The notes under the pieces: generated by a model
What the model saw: the letters and a program-made list of their open reading frames with translations, nothing else
The model's database searches: none
Told to the model about the DNA's origin: nothing
DNA from: Fictibacillus phosphorivorans
GTDB lineage: Bacteria > Bacillota > Bacilli > Bacillales > Fictibacillaceae
Length of the DNA stretch: 64,000 nt
Assembly: GCF_001619875.1 (NCBI RefSeq)
Contig: NZ_LRFC01000023.1
Span: forward strand, 620,001 to 684,000
Reading direction: 5' to 3'
Shown here: positions 1-7,208 of the stretch, piece after piece
Layout: every line of letters begins with the position of its first letter
How positions within the stretch are numbered: the stretch's first letter is position 1
Translations under genes and position numbers: made by a program

Positions 1-411
1 GCAATCTTAATAATAGAACATAGCGAATCCCTTCTCTTTCTATCTTGCTGCGGACTTTTTCATATTTTTCATTTTTCCATTGTTTACTTTTCTTAAAGCG
101 ACCCAGGCGGTTGATCGCGTAATAAGTTAGGAGTCCCCCTCCAAGCGATCCTAGATAAGTATATAGACATCCCCAATAAAAACCGAATGATAGACCGCTT
201 GTTATAGCAAAAATGGAAGATGGAAATAACACAAATGGCCGCACCGAATAAAGGACAACGAAGATAAATGGAGCAATCCATCCCCAATGCATGATCCAAT
301 TTCTAAATTCTTCAGGACTGAATCCCTTATAATTTTTTTGCAGCCAGAAAATAAACATCATCACCGCTCCAGCAAACAGAACAATGTATAACCATTTTTT
401 TGTTAATTTCA
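1..411 (-). CDS. VTT-domain (TVP38/TMEM64, SNARE-associated-like) membrane protein, 3' end outside window
   Basis: An open frame of 137 codons starts at ATG 411 and runs off the left edge without a stop, so the C-terminus is missing. A strong Shine-Dalgarno (TGGAGGG) lies just upstream of the ATG. The N-terminus is a hydrophobic helix (MKLTKKWLYIVLF...), followed by a loop with PEEFRNWI, two further hydrophobic stretches and the glycine-rich YLGSLGGGLLTYYAINRLGR typical of VTT/DedA-like proteins. The family consists of multi-pass membrane proteins linked to lipid handling; substrate and exact role here are not known. It reads away from the HPr-like gene, so the two are divergent. Confidence 0.8.
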
Positions 412-510
412 TATTCCCTCCATATAAAGATTTCATTTAATATGCATTTTTCCTTCTTCTGCACATATCCATACATACATATTGTGATTGGGCAAAGGAG
501 GTTATTTATT

Positions 511-759
511 GTGATTGTTAAAGCAACTGCACCTATTTATGCGGAGCGTGCTGCCAAACTTGTAGAGCTAACAGGCAGCTTTACGGAATCTATCTATATA
601 AAAAAAGGGGATCGCACCGCTGATGGAAAAAGTTTTTTAGGCATTATTGCACTATCTATCTATCCAGACGATTCCATTGAAATTATTTGTGATCCACCAA
701 GTACTCAACTTAAAGAAAAAATACTTTCTTCTGGACTTTTTGCAAGCTGTAATTCATAA
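511..759 (+). CDS. HPr/Crh-like phosphocarrier-fold protein lacking the active-site histidine
   Basis: This 82-residue protein starts at GTG 511 behind a strong RBS (AAAGGAGG, 495-502). It aligns over its length with HPr. Where HPr has the histidine motif L-H-A-R-P-A-A it reads I-Y-A-E-R-A-A, so His15 is a tyrosine and it should not accept phosphate from enzyme I. The regulatory serine region is kept (ADGKSFLGIIAL, matching Ser46 of HPr). This is the logic of Crh, a regulatory HPr homologue in which His15 is Gln and Ser46 is phosphorylated by HPr kinase; Crh itself is closer to HPr than this protein is. I infer a regulatory rather than a transport role. An upstream in-frame ATG at 400 lacks a good RBS. 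A terminator follows at 852. Confidence 0.72.
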   Translation: MIVKATAPIYAERAAKLVELTGSFTESIYIKKGDRTADGKSFLGIIALSIYPDDSIEIICDPPSTQLKEKILSSGLFASCNS

Positions 760-851
760 GATTTACCATTTCATTTTATAACAAACCTTTCTCTTTTGGC
801 TAATTTCCCTATATTGATAACTCGCCCACCAGCAGCAATCTGAATAAAAAT

Positions 852-875
852 AAAAAGCCGGGATTCCGGCTTTTT
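852..875 (+). terminator. rho-independent terminator after the HPr-like gene
   Basis: GCCGG-GATT-CCGGC stem extended by A5/T5 on either side. The A/T flanks make it usable in both directions. Confidence 0.8.
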
Positions 876-1128
876 ATCATTCATTCATACTTTCATTTAT
901 TGAATCGATTCTTAATTAAAGAGGCGCTTTCGTTTCATTTAGCATTTTTTTGTATATTTCCAATATCATAGTACTGTATGTTGTTCCTAGAACAGCTCAT
1001 TTCCCATTTAGCTCTGCCCATGTTACAGCACTTCCTCTTTTAACGAATTGAAATCTAGGATCTACCCATACACTTGCCCGATCATGGTCCTAGTATCGTC
1101 AGTCCTTTAGGGGGTGATTACGGAGATT
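876..1128. other. intergenic stretch with a possible short coding remnant on the minus strand
   Basis: No full gene is visible. On the minus strand 1089-997 reads DHDRASVWVDPRFQFVKRGS and continues AVTWAELNGK to a stop, with a TAG just before it and no start codon. It looks protein-like but is only 30 residues; it could be the decayed end of a gene. I do not recognise the family. Confidence 0.25.
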
Positions 1129-1959
1129 TTAGGATTCGGTTTCGGAGCTTTTAAAATCCAGTGGAGTTTGATTTTTGTCAATCACATATGCATCGGCTAC
1201 ACCTAGGGAACGGATTTTCTTAACTAAATTTTCAGCGTTTCCTCTGTCTTGAAAAGCTCCAGCTTGTACTCTGTTGTAGGTTTTATTTCCCGCTTTTATC
1301 TCGTCGATAAAGGCGGAAAGCCCTTGTTTTTTTAGGAATGAAATCCGCTCATCCGCATTCTGCTTTTGTTCAAATGCACCAGCTATAACGATAAGATTGG
1401 GTGTTGGTTTTGGTTGTTTCTTTGAAAGTGAAAGACTTTCAGCTATACCTGATGCAATTGCTGATGATACTTCATTTTGAAAATCTTCTCTTTTTAGTAA
1501 AGCGAGATTTTGAGCGTTATCTAAAAACAGAATCTCTAATAAAATTGCAGGCATTTTCGTTTCTCTCAGCACATGAAAATTGGCCTGCTTTTGTCCTCTA
1601 TCTCGAGCACCATATTTATTCATGACCGTTGCTGCAGGTACATGAATGGCGTTATGTATGCTTTTTGTTTCAGCTCCTGCACTTGGATATATATAGCTCT
1701 CGAAGCCTTCTCCACCACCGCTATTCTGGTGTATAGACACATACAGATCTGCATTTTTGCTGTTTGCTAAATTGGTTCTTTCTTCGAGTGAGATTGTCTC
1801 ATCACTGCTTCGTGTCATGATTACATTTACTTCATAATTGTTTTGTAGGTAGGATTGGACTTTCTTTGCGATCGTCAGATTATATATTTTTTCAAAATCA
1901 TCTTTATTCACGGCACCTGAATCAGTACCACCATGGCCCGGGTCAATTATGACTTTCAA
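1129..1959 (-). CDS. N-acetylmuramoyl-L-alanine amidase with SPOR repeats (CwlC-like)
   Basis: This 276-residue protein begins at TTG 1959 with an RBS (AGAAGGTGA). Residues 1-175 are an Amidase_3 zinc amidase: DPGHGG gives zinc ligand His9, Glu23 is the second, SIHQN gives His77, and LLEILFLDN near residue 142 carries the catalytic glutamate. Residues about 190-265 form a SPOR peptidoglycan-binding region with two similar halves (IVIAGAFEQKQNADE and RVQAGAFQDRGNAEN). There is no signal peptide. Absence of a signal peptide plus C-terminal SPOR is the layout of B. subtilis CwlC, the mother-cell amidase that helps release the mature spore; that role is inferred. Monocistronic, divergent from the ZIP transporter gene. 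Confidence 0.85.
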   Translation of the reverse strand: MKVIIDPGHGGTDSGAVNKDDFEKIYNLTIAKKVQSYLQNNYEVNVIMTRSSDETISLEERTNLANSKNADLYVSIHQNSGGGEGFESYIYPSAGAETKSIHNAIHVPAATVMNKYGARDRGQKQANFHVLRETKMPAILLEILFLDNAQNLALLKREDFQNEVSSAIASGIAESLSLSKKQPKPTPNLIVIAGAFEQKQNADERISFLKKQGLSAFIDEIKAGNKTYNRVQAGAFQDRGNAENLVKKIRSLGVADAYVIDKNQTPLDFKSSETES

Positions 1960-2098
1960 GTTGTCACCTTCTTATTCCATCAACCAAATACGCTATTTAA
2001 AAATACGCTTACTTCTATTAAAAACGAAATGACGGTATACTGAAAGAGACAGATGACTATTTTTATAAAAATAGATTTTCGACTAAGGTGGATACAGA

Positions 2099-2833
2099 AT
2101 GGAAGCAGCTTTAATAGGAAGTGTTTTATCTGCATTAGCAACCGGATTTGGTGCTTTGCCTGTTCTCTTCTGGTCTCAGGTAACACATCGGTTCCGTGAC
2201 ATCTTGCTTGCCCTTACAGCAGGTATCATGGTTGCTGCATCGACTTTCAGCTTGATTCCTCAAGCTTTAAAATTATCAAACTTAACGGTACTGACAATTG
2301 GTATTACCCTGGGTACGCTAACCCTATTACTTTTAGAAAGATTCGTTCCGCATGTTGATCTCGATCATTCTAAAATTTTTAAAGGCATAGACTCAAAGGC
2401 TTTTCTCGTTATTGCTGCTATAACACTGCACAATTTACCAGAGGGACTTTCTGTTGGTGTCAGCTATGCGAGTGATAATACAGGACTAGGCGGTTTAATT
2501 GCGTTTGCGATCGGTCTTCAGAACGCACCTGAAGGACTCCTTGTGGCACTTTTCTTGATTCATCAAAAGATGAGCAGGATAAAAGCGTTTTTTATTGCAA
2601 CATTAACAGGTGCCGTTGAAATCGTCACCGCGATTCTTGGGTTTCTTCTAACTTCGTATGTGGAGAACCTTGTGCCATACGGTCTTTCTTTTGCAGCCGG
2701 TGCTATGCTCTTTATCGTATACAAAGAGCTTATACCGGAAAGCCATGGAGACGGCCACGCACGCTCTGCTACATTATCATTTATTGCGGGGCTATTAATC
2801 ATGATCTACTTAACACAAATTTTCGGAGGATAA
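2099..2833 (+). CDS. ZIP-family divalent metal transporter
   Basis: A 244-residue membrane protein starting at ATG 2099 with RBS AAGGTGG. It has about eight hydrophobic segments. The ZIP signature is clear: HNLPEGLSVGV in one helix and NAPEGLLVALFL in the next, the paired His/Asn-x-x-Pro-Glu-Gly metal-binding motifs. Its size matches the ZupT/GufA-like bacterial branch, which imports zinc, iron or manganese; the preferred metal cannot be read here. A short histidine/aspartate loop (HVDLDHS) lies before the first motif. It ends at a bidirectional terminator shared with the convergent yolD-like gene. Confidence 0.88.
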   Translation: MEAALIGSVLSALATGFGALPVLFWSQVTHRFRDILLALTAGIMVAASTFSLIPQALKLSNLTVLTIGITLGTLTLLLLERFVPHVDLDHSKIFKGIDSKAFLVIAAITLHNLPEGLSVGVSYASDNTGLGGLIAFAIGLQNAPEGLLVALFLIHQKMSRIKAFFIATLTGAVEIVTAILGFLLTSYVENLVPYGLSFAAGAMLFIVYKELIPESHGDGHARSATLSFIAGLLIMIYLTQIFGG

Positions 2834-2870
2834 CGAAAGGCAGTTAAGAGACTTTTTAAATGGCAAAATT

Positions 2871-2907
2871 AAAAACAGGTCCTGTACTTTTATAGGACCT
2901 GTTTTTT
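2871..2907. terminator. bidirectional terminator between zip and yolD-like genes
   Basis: AAAACAGGTCCT and AGGACCTGTTTTTT form a near-perfect stem with A/T flanks. It serves the two convergent genes. Confidence 0.88.
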
Positions 2908-2915
2908 ACTTGGTT

Positions 2916-3245
2916 TTATGCGTAAACAATATCCATAATGTCTGTCACTCTTAAGATGTGCATCTTATCCGCCTCATCCATCACGCGTAATTCCTTTTTG
3001 AATTCATCTACGTAATGAACCTGTCCCTTAAGCTCAGCGCTTCTTCCTTTTTCAAAATACGTAAACATTAATGTTTGATTCTCCTCCATCGCGACACAGA
3101 TCGTCTCATTAAATTCTTCGTACTTTTGTTCATCTAGTTCAGGTTTTCGCCCGTAATCCAGACCGTCCTGATGATCTCTTAACATTTTCACGTGTTCGGG
3201 CAGCATCATCGCCGTCCACTTAATAGTTCCTCTGTCACGAATCAC
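2916..3245 (-). CDS. YolD-like protein (YqjX family), partner of the Y-family polymerase
   Basis: A 109-residue protein starting MIRDRGTIKWTAMMLPEHVKML, the typical YolD-like opening (RGxIKWxxAMMLPEHV). YolD-like genes usually sit directly next to umuC/uvrX-type polymerase genes and have been proposed to act as regulatory partners similar to UmuD. Here it follows the polymerase gene with a 15-bp gap in the same direction, so it is almost certainly co-transcribed and LexA-controlled. Confidence 0.87.
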   Translation of the reverse strand: MIRDRGTIKWTAMMLPEHVKMLRDHQDGLDYGRKPELDEQKYEEFNETICVAMEENQTLMFTYFEKGRSAELKGQVHYVDEFKKELRVMDEADKMHILRVTDIMDIVYA

Positions 3246-3260
3246 AGTTTACCCTCCTCC

Positions 3261-4517
3261 TTACGCCTTATGTCCGCCTAAAAGCCGGCTTCTGTATAAA
3301 GCTGTTCCTCCTTTTGTATAGGAAACAGCCCGCAAAAGAGAGTTGGATCCGTATTTTTGCCGAATATCGTCCATCACATAGCCAATTTTTCTTTTTTGCG
3401 GATGATCTAAAGAAAATAAAGTAAGCTGTGTTTCTGTATCTTCAGAGACGTTGGAAAGGGCTATTGAAATCTTGCGCACCGTCTCTCCCTGATAAAAAGT
3501 CTGAAGCAAATCAAGACAAACTTCATAGAGCTCCATCGTAATATTAGTTGGCTGATCAATCGATTTGGAACGGTAAAAGCCGCCTCCACCTTCATCTTTG
3601 CTGTATCCTAGTCCAAAGCTGATGGTCCTCCCTGCTTTTCTTGCCCGTCTAGCACGCCTTGCCACCTCTTCGCACATCTCTAAAATGACATGTTTTATCT
3701 CATTTAAATCTGTATAGTCTCGCAGTAAAATCTGGCTCTTTCCATAGCTGATCTGTCCTTGAAGAATAGGAGCACCAATCTCAGACAGATCCACTCCCCA
3801 AGCATGATAGTAGAGCTGATTTCCCATCACACCGAACTTTTTCTCTAAAAGTTCCAGAGGATAGTGTGCCAGATCACCTACTGTTACAATTCCCATTCTG
3901 TTTAACGTACGTTCTACTCGCGACCCGATGCCCCACATCTGACTTAGTGGAGCTAAAGGCCATAGCTTCGTTTTTACATCTTCGTATTGCCATTCGGCTA
4001 CGCCTTTTTTCTTTGCCTCTAGATCTAGACAAAGCTTTGACATGAGCATGTTTGGACCGATTCCAATCGCGCACGGTAACCCAAACTCTCGCCAGATGTC
4101 GCGCCGAATTCTTTCTGCGAGTTCCTGTGCGCTTCCCCATAATTTTTCTGTGCCATCAGCTTGAAGAAAACTTTCATCTACGCTGTATGTGTGGATGGAT
4201 TCAGGCGGAACATAACGGTGCAGCAGTTTCGTGATCTCCATTGATCTCTCTAGAAAAAAAGCCATCTGTGCGTTTACAATGATGATGTCTTTATTTTTGG
4301 GAATTTCAAAAAGCCTGCTTCCTGTTCGGATACCAAAATCGGCTTTTAATCGTGGAGAAGCAGCAAGCACAACACTGCCTTGCCGTTCTGTATCCCCCAC
4401 CACTGCCAAATGACACGTCAGCGGATTTAATCCTAAGCGCACAGCGGCACAGCTCGCATAAAAACTTTTCATATCCATACATAAGATGGTGCGCTTCGGC
4501 ATTTCATCATAGTTCAT
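3261..4517 (-). CDS. Y-family DNA polymerase (YqjW/UvrX type, UmuC-like)
   Basis: 418 residues; starts at ATG 4517 behind GAAGGAG. The fold order is typical: palm with ILCMDMKSFYAS (first metal-binding Asp), HTYSVDESFLQ (catalytic Asp-Glu pair), helix-hairpin-helix region around WGIGSRVERTLNRMGI, little-finger domain, and near the C-terminus QLTLF, which resembles a beta-clamp-binding peptide. This branch carries out translesion synthesis in the SOS response. Two LexA boxes lie 25-75 bp upstream of the start, giving direct evidence for damage control. A second Y-family enzyme (Pol IV) is encoded at 11.5-12.7 kb without such boxes. Confidence 0.9.
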   Translation of the reverse strand: MNYDEMPKRTILCMDMKSFYASCAAVRLGLNPLTCHLAVVGDTERQGSVVLAASPRLKADFGIRTGSRLFEIPKNKDIIIVNAQMAFFLERSMEITKLLHRYVPPESIHTYSVDESFLQADGTEKLWGSAQELAERIRRDIWREFGLPCAIGIGPNMLMSKLCLDLEAKKKGVAEWQYEDVKTKLWPLAPLSQMWGIGSRVERTLNRMGIVTVGDLAHYPLELLEKKFGVMGNQLYYHAWGVDLSEIGAPILQGQISYGKSQILLRDYTDLNEIKHVILEMCEEVARRARRARKAGRTISFGLGYSKDEGGGGFYRSKSIDQPTNITMELYEVCLDLLQTFYQGETVRKISIALSNVSEDTETQLTLFSLDHPQKRKIGYVMDDIRQKYGSNSLLRAVSYTKGGTALYRSRLLGGHKA

Positions 4518-4541
4518 TTGTCACAACTCCTTCGCCATCTA

Positions 4542-4555
4542 CGAACATCTGTTCC
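4542..4555 (-). promoter_or_regulatory. LexA (DinR) operator, proximal
   Basis: CGAACATCTGTTCC matches the Gram-positive SOS box GAAC-N4-GTTC perfectly. It sits 25 bp upstream of the polymerase start codon. Confidence 0.85.
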
Positions 4556-4577
4556 TTATATTTATACCCATTTTAAC

Positions 4578-4591
4578 CGAATATATGTTCT
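4578..4591 (-). promoter_or_regulatory. LexA (DinR) operator, distal, one mismatch
   Basis: CGAATATATGTTCT has one mismatch in the left half-site (GAAT for GAAC). Its centre is 36 bp from that of the proximal box, so two dimers could bind. Confidence 0.6.
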
Positions 4592-4680
4592 TATAACAAT
4601 GGTAATTTTTTCAGCAAATTTTGCAGATTGACGTTTTTTACTCCAAGGTCTAGGATTTATAAGGAAAGACAGGTGAAAAA

Positions 4681-4881
4681 ATGGAGCGCTCTTTGTTAAG
4701 AAAAATGATCGTAAAGTCGTTGAAAAACTACTTATGGGAAGAAGAAGATTGCCTGTTAACAGATACTGAGTGGAATGAGCTTGAGGAGAAGATTCTGAAG
4801 CAGATAAGCGAAGAGAATCAGGAAGAGGCAGTTTATACCATTATTCAAGACGTTGTATATGAATATTTCACAAATAAATAA
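4681..4881 (+). CDS. YqzH-like small protein
   Basis: 66 residues, starting at ATG 4681 with AGGTGA upstream. It is acidic and helical (WEEEDCLLTDTEWNELEEKIL), without membrane segments or cysteine motifs. Its size and its position divergent from the yqjW-like polymerase match B. subtilis yqzH, a conserved Bacillus protein of unknown function. The 164 bp between it and the polymerase start holds the two LexA boxes, which could act on both directions, but this is only inferred. A hairpin follows the stop codon. Confidence 0.65.
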   Translation: MERSLLRKMIVKSLKNYLWEEEDCLLTDTEWNELEEKILKQISEENQEEAVYTIIQDVVYEYFTNK

Positions 4882-4882
4882 A

Positions 4883-4908
4883 CAGGTTCTGTATGTAAAC
4901 AGAACCTG
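4883..4908 (+). terminator. hairpin after yqzH-like gene
   Basis: A perfect 10-bp stem, CAGGTTCTGT and ACAGAACCTG, with a 6-nt loop, 1 nt after the stop codon. It lacks a T-run, so termination may be weak or the hairpin may stabilise the 3' end. Confidence 0.55.
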
Positions 4909-4941
4909 AGCTAAAGTTAGCAAAACTAATATAAAAAATCA

Positions 4942-5025
4942 GCGACGAGTTTTGAGCTGTAATCCGTAAGTTTCGGTTGCCTATCCACGAGGCTTGGCCT
5001 CCAATCCACGAGTGCTCTTCATTTC
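4942..5025. repeat. 21-bp phased array E, four degenerate units, core TCCACGAG
   Basis: Cores start at 4942 (GCGACGAG), 4963 (TCCGTAAG), 4984 and 5005 (both TCCACGAG), exactly 21 bp apart; the other 13 bp of each unit are not conserved. On the minus strand one frame reads heptads LVDWRPS, LVDRQPK, LTDYSSK. It lies between the convergent yqzH-like and SDR genes. Confidence 0.6.
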
Positions 5026-5082
5026 CATAATATAATGTTATGCTATCACATCAATCAGTTAACATAATATTATTATGGTCAT

Positions 5083-5874
5083 TTATTTTTGGCGAAACGA
5101 TTTGCCGCCTAATGTTTCAATCAATTTAGGCATCACTTGGTACATCGTGCTCCCGACATTCATCCACCACGGCAGATTGATCTCACGCACAGGCCGTTCC
5201 ATCGCTTTTACGATTTTTTCAGAAACATGGGAAGGCTTGAGCATCATTTTTTGAACATTCTTTACGTAGTTTCCTGATTGATCCGCAAGTGTAAAGAAAT
5301 CTGTCGCGATTGGTCCCGGATTGATGGTTGTCACATCAACTCCTTTATGAGCAACTTCAAGGCGTAACCCGTTTGAGAAACCTAAAACAGCATGTTTAGT
5401 CGCTGCATACACGCTTGATTTTGGTGTTGAGATCTTACCGGCTTGTGAAGCGATATTTATGATATGCCCGCTTCCTCTTTGGAGCATGTGAGGCAGAAGT
5501 GCCCTCGTACATGCCATTAAACCTAGAACGTTCGTTGAAAACATTCCCTCGATATTCTTCCAAGGTGACTCAGCAAACTCTTCAAAGATGCCAAAACCTG
5601 CGTTGTTCACTAAAATATGTATGTGTGGATGTTCCTTTAGGATTTGCGAGAACACCGTCTCAACGCTTTCTTGGTTTGAAACATCCAGGATATAGTATGG
5701 TGCAGTGATGCGGGTTTCTTGCAGAATCATTTCCTGAACTGCTTTTAACTGGTCTTCTCTTCTTGCAGTCAGGATAGGAATCGCCCCTTTTTTAGCAACA
5801 TCCAAAGCAAGCCGGGCACCAAGTCCCCCGGATGCTCCTGTGATCAAAACTACTTTCCCGTTCAGTGTACTCAT
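5083..5874 (-). CDS. yqjQ: short-chain dehydrogenase/reductase (YqjQ-like)
   Basis: 263 residues. A classical SDR: TGASGGLGARLA at residues 13-24 is the glycine-rich NAD(P)-binding turn, NNAG near 90, the catalytic serine in NIASQAG near 145, and YAATKHAVLG with the Tyr-x3-Lys pair near 158-162. Arg near residue 38 (TARRED) after beta-2 favours NADP. The substrate is unknown. Its start codon overlaps the stop of the upstream hydrolase gene by 4 bp (ATGA), so the two are translationally coupled, as yqjP-yqjQ are in B. subtilis. Confidence 0.85.
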   Translation of the reverse strand: MSTLNGKVVLITGASGGLGARLALDVAKKGAIPILTARREDQLKAVQEMILQETRITAPYYILDVSNQESVETVFSQILKEHPHIHILVNNAGFGIFEEFAESPWKNIEGMFSTNVLGLMACTRALLPHMLQRGSGHIINIASQAGKISTPKSSVYAATKHAVLGFSNGLRLEVAHKGVDVTTINPGPIATDFFTLADQSGNYVKNVQKMMLKPSHVSEKIVKAMERPVREINLPWWMNVGSTMYQVMPKLIETLGGKSFRQK

Positions 5875-6848
5875 CTTACAACTCCTGTTCTGCGATAATA
5901 AAAGGTTTCTTTCTTTTCATCTACTGATACTCTTCCTTCAGATTCAAGAAGGTCAAGATGGCCAACAACTTCCGAGACGACCAAAGCCAGCTGCTTTTCA
6001 TATAATTTAGGAAAAAGACGTGCACACAGCTCAAATACGGTTAAAGGCTGATCACTTAACAGATGTTCAAGAGCTTTTGCCCGATCATTATGATCATGAA
6101 GTCTTTTCCTGATTAAATCGTGAGCGTTTGTAAAGGCTTCGCCATGACCGGGATAAACCTTTTCCAAATTTAATGTTAAAAGATATTGAAGCGTCTCACG
6201 ATATTGCAGCAGCGTCTTAGGGCGATCAGCTCTATGCATTGAAGGCGGTTCTAAGAGTGCATTGGATGAAATATGCGGCAAAAGAACGTCCCCGCCGATC
6301 AGGATACCTTCACCTTCACTGTAAAGAGACAGATGGTCGGGCGCGTGACCAGGCGTTTTTAAAAAGACAAATCCATCATGACCAGAAACAGCATCTCCTG
6401 GTGCAGGAAGGATATCAGGAGTAAATGGATTTGAAAACGTTCGGTATTTACGAAGCTTTAACAATTCAATTCTTCCCAGTGAACTCGGTACACCAAAGGC
6501 ATCATAAAGGTTCATATAAAACGATTCAGTCCATTCCGTAAATTCACGGTCAACACTGACATAAGGAACAGCTTCTTGAAGCATGAGTACCGGAATACCG
6601 AAGTCCTGAATTTCTTTTGACAGTCCCGCATGATCCGGGTGATAGTGTGTACAAATATATTGATCTAGATCTTTAAAAGTTAGTCCGTATTCCTTTAGAG
6701 ATGAAATAAGGATACTTCTGCTTTCTTCTGTTTTTGCACCTGAATCAACAAGTGTAACTGCATCACCTTTTAGGAGGACACAATTGACAGGCCCTACATC
6801 AAATGGTGTGGGCAGAGTGATTGGAATAATGGTTGTTTTTTTCGTCAT
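5871..6848 (-). CDS. yqjP: metallo-beta-lactamase-fold hydrolase (YqjP-like)
   Basis: 325 residues from ATG 6848, chosen because GGAGGAAAAG precedes it; the in-frame TTG at 6860 would overlap that RBS. The MBL motifs are in order: CTHYHPDHAG (HxHxDH), TPGHAPDH with the next His, GGDVL with the bridging Asp, and VYPGHGEAF. The C-terminal third (after about 240) is a winged-helix-like extension (LTVFELCARLFPKLYEKQLALVVSE) found in the YqjP/LACTB2-like group. It hydrolyses an unknown ester or thioester. First gene of a two-gene unit with the SDR; divergent from the proI T-box. Confidence 0.85.
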   Translation of the reverse strand: MTKKTTIIPITLPTPFDVGPVNCVLLKGDAVTLVDSGAKTEESRSILISSLKEYGLTFKDLDQYICTHYHPDHAGLSKEIQDFGIPVLMLQEAVPYVSVDREFTEWTESFYMNLYDAFGVPSSLGRIELLKLRKYRTFSNPFTPDILPAPGDAVSGHDGFVFLKTPGHAPDHLSLYSEGEGILIGGDVLLPHISSNALLEPPSMHRADRPKTLLQYRETLQYLLTLNLEKVYPGHGEAFTNAHDLIRKRLHDHNDRAKALEHLLSDQPLTVFELCARLFPKLYEKQLALVVSEVVGHLDLLESEGRVSVDEKKETFYYRRTGVVR

Positions 6849-6873
6849 CTTTTCCTCCAAATAAAATAACTAG

Positions 6874-6903
6874 TTGACATACATATAGAAATCATAGCAT
6901 AAT
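6874..6903 (+). promoter_or_regulatory. sigma-A promoter for the proI T-box transcript
   Basis: TTGACA at 6874-6879 and CATAAT at 6898-6903 with an 18-bp spacer. Transcription would begin near 6910, just before the T-box leader. Confidence 0.7.
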
Positions 6904-6910
6904 GTTTTTT

Positions 6911-7180
6911 AAAATATAAAAAATAAATGCCAATTATGGCCAATAAATAAATGCGTTGAAAGGGATCAGTAAGCAACGTCCCCCGTTTACAGAGAGTGAG
7001 ATCCATAGGCTGCAAGATTTCACCGGAAAGGAATTGCCGAACCTGCCCTGGAGCAGTCTGGAGAAATCTGGCGCAGTTCTGCGATAAAGACATTCTGAGC
7101 GGGCAAGCAATAATGCCAACAAAGGTGGTACCACGGATCACTCCCATCCGTCCTTTAACTTTAGGACTGGGAGTTTTTTT
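6911..7180 (+). promoter_or_regulatory. T-box riboswitch leader of proI, probably proline-specific
   Basis: The T-box sequence AAAGGTGGTACCACGG is at 7121-7136. It is followed at 7140-7180 by the terminator ACTCCC...GTCC/GGAC...GGGAGT plus T7. Upstream, 6980-7090 folds as a plausible stem I with an AGAGAG-type bulge. In the 3' side of the specifier region, GAACCTGCC offers CCU (7042-7044), a proline codon. Known behaviour: uncharged tRNA pairs with the specifier and with the NCCA-binding bulge, favouring the antiterminator and transcription. The downstream gene product makes proline, which fits a tRNA-Pro sensor. The specifier assignment is a reading, not a computed fold. Confidence 0.9.
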
Positions 7181-7208
7181 ATACTCAAAAATTGAGGAGG
7201 GATCGATC

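Noticed and set aside
400-510. Longer HPr-like protein from ATG 400
   Set aside because: Adds hydrophobic sequence foreign to the HPr fold; the strong RBS points to GTG 511. The same bases hold the promoter/RBS of the divergent VTT gene.
6996-7208. N-terminal extension of ProI
   Set aside because: The extra frame is the T-box leader including the terminator hairpin; RBS and homology start at 7209.
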